Shown in pieces: positions 61,060-64,000 of a stretch of DNA of 64,000 nucleotides. The stretch comes from Epiperipatus broadwayi (taxonomy: Eukaryota > Onychophora > Udeonychophora > Euonychophora > Peripatidae). The stretch is from positions 1,989,478-2,053,477 of the forward strand of contig JAQFVV010006238.1 of assembly GCA_028023455.1 (NCBI GenBank), written 5' to 3'. A program made the position numbers and the translations under genes. The notes under the pieces are model-generated. The model did not search any database. It worked only from the letters and a program-made list of their open reading frames with translations, and was not told where the DNA came from. Positions within the stretch are counted from its first letter, which is position 1. Each line of letters opens with the position of its first letter.

Positions 61060-61110
61060 CAAGCTCTTTCGGGACAGTCTACAGTCCCATATTCATGGCG
61101 AGTTATTCTG
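61060..61110 (-). ncRNA. Possible remnant of a hammerhead stem II in the Penelope flank
   Basis: GGGAC-TGTAGACT-GTCCC forms a 5-bp hairpin directly followed by GAAA, as stem II and G12-A15 of a hammerhead would. The upstream bases read CATGAATAT instead of CTGATGA, and no cleavage site is clear. Suggestive only. Confidence 0.25.
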
Positions 61111-61148
61111 TTAATAACTGTAAAACTATGCAAATTTATATGCAGATG

Positions 61149-62000
61149 TTACGTGGACCATTTACGAGATAGGGAATAGCAGGCCTCTCTTCTGTTGATT
61201 GCCGGTGGGTCAGCCGCAATGAAGTAAGCTTCCCTAACTTTACGTTTGGTGTTGTTTGTTTCAGAGCAAACGACACTGGCTGTGGTAGGTAGAAAAGCAT
61301 GTCCAGAGTTTCTCTCGTGTTCGACAAAAATCGAATTACCTTCATACTTTGTTTTGATTTTATTGTAAAGGTATCGGTGTTGAGCTACTCTGGTGGCAAT
61401 GTTAGTTTTGGTCTCTCCATAATATGTTGCCATACAATTTCTTTGGGGGCAGATAATTTTGTACACAACTTGAGGGGTGAGTTCAGGTTTGATCCTGTCT
61501 TTGGTATTATTTATCAGTCTATTGGTGTTGGGAGGTGAACGGAAAGCGACTTCAAAGTCACATGATAGTTGATTGATAAGGCTTTTAGCTGTAGAGTGAA
61601 CGTATGGGATTAAGATTCTTGGTTTGTTTTCTTTCTTGTAGTTGCTGTTTATTTTATAGAAAAATTTGTTGACTTTTCTGTTGATGGATGAATAAGTGTG
61701 TCCAATTTTCCTTAAATCAGTTATATAATTGATGAGATTTTTTCTTTTATCTGCCTCATATTTGCACAAGTTATGTTTCCTAAACATGAATGAAGAGAGG
61801 GCTGCAAGTTTGTGTGAGTGAGGCACGTAAGAATTAGGGTTTGTCAAGCCTCTTACTTCCAAAGGTTTGACTACCATTTGGTAGTCCAGCTTATCTATAT
61901 TTTTGCTAACACATATGTCAAGGTATTTGACCTGTTTGTCTTGGTTTTCCCAAGTAGTAGTAAAAGTAAGCTTGGTATTATTATGGAGGCTATCTATCAT
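61149..62000 (-). CDS. Penelope-like RT C-terminus plus GIY-YIG endonuclease (partial)
   Basis: An open frame of 283 codons. Residues 1-70 match the end of a Penelope reverse transcriptase (LTFTTTWENQ, KYLDICVS, SYVPHSHKLA). A linker to about 170 is followed by a GIY-YIG endonuclease: VVYKI at 178-182, CPQRNC at 184-189, YYGET at 193-197, Arg204 and His208, FVEHERNSGHAF at 225-236, and a basic KRKVREAYF at 252-260. The nuclease nicks target DNA during insertion. The ATG used is internal to the ancestral protein: a full Penelope protein is several times longer, and the RT catalytic core is missing upstream. The clean frame implies a recent insertion. The same module, decayed, makes up the 49-50 kb foldback. 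Confidence 0.85.
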   Translation of the reverse strand: MIDSLHNNTKLTFTTTWENQDKQVKYLDICVSKNIDKLDYQMVVKPLEVRGLTNPNSYVPHSHKLAALSSFMFRKHNLCKYEADKRKNLINYITDLRKIGHTYSSINRKVNKFFYKINSNYKKENKPRILIPYVHSTAKSLINQLSCDFEVAFRSPPNTNRLINNTKDRIKPELTPQVVYKIICPQRNCMATYYGETKTNIATRVAQHRYLYNKIKTKYEGNSIFVEHERNSGHAFLPTTASVVCSETNNTKRKVREAYFIAADPPAINRREACYSLSRKWST

Positions 62001-62020
62001 CTGTGGAGCTCATCAGCAAA

Positions 62021-63480
62021 TACAACATGGAACAGTGTTAATATATTATAATAGTAATCTAATTTTTAATGGTAGAACTTATTTAAAACATGGTATTGCC
62101 TTTGTTATTAAGTTATTGCAAGTAAAGTACAATGTAAGTAATTAAACCAACACTGTTCAAAGTATTATATTGCAATACAAATAGAATTGTTAAAATCCAA
62201 ATTACTTATAATGAGTTAAATAAATTAAGGTAGTTTGGTAATTTGCTTTGGAGATCTTGAGCAATCAAGAAGCAGATTAAGTATAAACAATTTCATTTAC
62301 ACAATTAGTCAGGTTTTTTTTTTTTCACACTCCTCGGTTGAATATTTTCCAAGAATCTTCAGTTTTTGAATTCATCACTTTAATTATTAACTGCATGGCA
62401 TAGTGCAGTAATAAAATGATGAGAACTCAAACTCATACACTGTGATTCGATTCTGTCACCTCCAGTGTTTGCATTCCTTCATAAACTCCTGAGCAATAAA
62501 CCATTTGGGAAACAATTGGACAACAAAAATAACTGATAATTCTTGGGGGGTGCATTAGATTTTTTTTTTTTAAAAAAAGTTTTTTTTTTAAAATCTTAAG
62601 TAGAAAAGTACTGTTAAATTTAATAAGCTTTTAAACAAACAATGATTATTGAATATGTAACACTGAGTATATTTAATACTATTTCTAAAATAACTGATAT
62701 GCACCTACTCTAAGAGTCCTTTATAAGTCAAACTTTTTAATAGATATTTTAATAAACTTAAACACCCTTTCATACCAATATACTAACCAGATGAAAAATG
62801 AATCCTACAAATCCTATTTTGATTTAGCTCCCCAAATTTTATACTGAGTAACAGACTAATCATTGATATTTCATAGGTGGGAAATATTATATTTTAAAAA
62901 ATAAATGCACTAATAATTTGGTGTGAATATCTATGTCCAAATGCCATCACAATGTTTCAATTTCAAGAGAATGTTGTTTGTACAGAATCAATAGCAGAAA
63001 GAGTTAATAAAAAAAATAGTGATGTGAACTGTTGTTTGGAAGATCATGTTGTGTTCAAGTACCTGTATGGCACTTCGAGTACTATATTACCTTTCAGTTG
63101 ATAGAATATTTTCTTTATTGGATAATTCCAAAGGAACTGCCAGTTTTTGAGTTTACCACTCTTACTATTTTAATCAGTATAGAAAATACATAATACATTT
63201 AGAAAGTGTTATAACTGACTATTTTATGATGAAGACAATTTTATATATATTAAAATTTAGAATTGTGTTTGAAATTAAAAAACTGGATAACACCAAAATA
63301 TTACATTGGGGAAAGTAATGAAACATTACCTAAATGTTTTTTTTTGTTTTTTGTATTGAATATAAAACTTCTATTTACAAGATTTTTCTCTATCAACTAA
63401 CTCTTTATTCTGAAATATCAATTCTAGGCTTCGATTTGTATGAGTTGTTGCCACTTCTGAATTTACAAGGTATAGTTCAT
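62021..63480. other. AT-rich spacer with one SINE
   Basis: Besides the SINE at 62392-62515, a similar segment (CAGTTTTTGAGTTTACCACT near 63140 and CAGTTTTTGAATTCATCACT near 62360) is repeated. No gene. Confidence 0.4.
62392..62515 (+). repeat. tRNA-derived SINE (shared-tail family), well kept
   Basis: Head: GGCATAGTGCAGTAATAAAA (A box) and CTGTGATTCGATTCTGTC (B box GATTCGATTC). Tail: AAACTCCTGAGCAATAAACC then ATTTGGGAAAC. Confidence 0.7.
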
Positions 63481-63486
63481 TAATAA

Positions 63487-63800
63487 GACATTTATTTTAT
63501 ATAGCGCTATGTTTTTATAAACTGTAATATTAATATGCCAATAAAGCTAATGCACATGCGCTTTGTAGATTTAACTATATAAATGAATACTCTCACTTTC
63601 CAAACACAAGATAAATTCTTTGTGAAAAGATAGGATGAATCATCTATCTTTTTGACCCAAACGTTTATGTATGGGCAAATGCCTGAATGAATGATGCAAA
63701 ATTTCTAGAATTTACGATATGTCATTTTTATTAAATTAAACATATGTAAATAAAACCTTTATTTTATATAGCACTATGTTTTTATAAACTGCAATATTAA
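63487..63800 (+). repeat. Diverged relative of the 335-bp unit, 267-bp period
   Basis: One unit (from about 63491, TTTATTTTATATAGCGCTAT) and the start of a second (63758, TTTATTTTATATAGCACTAT). Landmarks align with the 44.6 kb unit in order: TTTATTTTATA, GCC..TAAAGCTAA..GCACATGCGC, a TATATAAATG segment, CTCTCACTTTCC, and TTTCTAGAATTTAC at the end. It is shorter by internal deletions. Confidence 0.65.
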
Positions 63801-64000
63801 TAAGCCAATAGTTGAGAAACTTTTCACATGATGATTCAAAAAGTTGGTTTATTTTTTTTTAAAAGGACATTAATTGTTGTATGAATTGGAATATAGATGC
63901 TAACACTATTTACCTATTTTAGATGTCATTTTAAAACCAATACTCAATTTAAATTCACAAAAATGCTTTTATTTAGGGTGAAGATAATTTGAGTAATTTG

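Larger units (their letters stand above)
60960..62020 (-). mobile_element. Penelope-like retroelement, 5'-truncated
   Basis: The C-terminal part of a Penelope-like element and its 3' flank. The flank (61145 to about 60990 on the minus strand) holds the hairpin GGGACTGTAGACTGTCCC followed by GAAAGAG, and ends near a TA run at 60988. The 5' side is cut near 62020, before the reverse transcriptase catalytic core. Confidence 0.75.

Noticed and set aside
61299-62145. Plus-strand ORFs overlapping the Penelope ORF
   Set aside because: They are shadows of the minus-strand GIY-YIG frame, which has clear domain motifs.

Overview
This 64 kb window is AT-rich (roughly 70 to 75 percent A+T by eye), has long homopolymer and TA tracts, no operons, and is dominated by dead eukaryotic transposable elements. 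It looks like an invertebrate animal nuclear genome. The mix of RTE LINEs, GTF2IRD2-type hAT, Tigger, Merlin, Penelope-like elements and tRNA-derived SINEs would suit a mollusc, perhaps a cephalopod, but nothing here proves the species. I see no convincing host gene. The only host-exon hints are weak: a coding-like stretch at 25.3-25.7 kb on the minus strand and one strong-looking 3' splice acceptor at 14.9 kb.

Layout. 1-2985 is a nearly complete but decayed RTE-clade LINE, and pieces of the same family recur at 7.6, 17.3, 22.8, 40.7, 43.9-46.4, 48.4, 50.2 and 55.3 kb. 3.9-5.3 kb is a Tigger deletion derivative with TA target duplication. Its transposase-bearing relative lies at 53.3-56.3 kb, cut open by an RTE insertion. 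34.5-36.8 kb is a whole hAT element with matching termini and a perfect 8-bp target duplication. A small hAT derivative sits at 42.5-43.05 kb, and a Merlin/ISXO2-like transposase fragment at 60.3-60.6 kb. Penelope-like GIY-YIG sequence occurs as a 283-codon ORF (61.1-62.0 kb) and as a 1-kb foldback of broken GIY-YIG modules (49.1-50.1 kb). Several tRNA-derived SINEs are scattered throughout.

The most interesting system is a repeat family at 8.8-9.3, 10.3-11.3, 20.2, 28.5-28.8, 56.7-57.3 and, distantly, 34.2 kb. It contains a 55-nt hammerhead self-cleaving ribozyme motif of type I with a minimal stem III. Five copies keep the catalytic core (CTGANGA, GAAA, TC/TT cleavage site), and stem II shows a G-C to A-U covariation. 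The elements insert with 12-14 bp target duplications and are built head to head as palindromes, with several breakpoints inside the ribozyme. A second family (42.1-43.7 kb, 38.2 kb) has a decayed hammerhead-like motif. A third (44.6-45.4 kb, 63.5 kb) is a 335-bp tandem unit with an inverted tail and a 13-bp target duplication. Tandem units, inverted tails and ribozymes are known features of Penelope-like elements and retrozymes, and Penelope coding sequence is present in the same window. I infer that these non-coding families are or were mobilised by Penelope-type enzymes.
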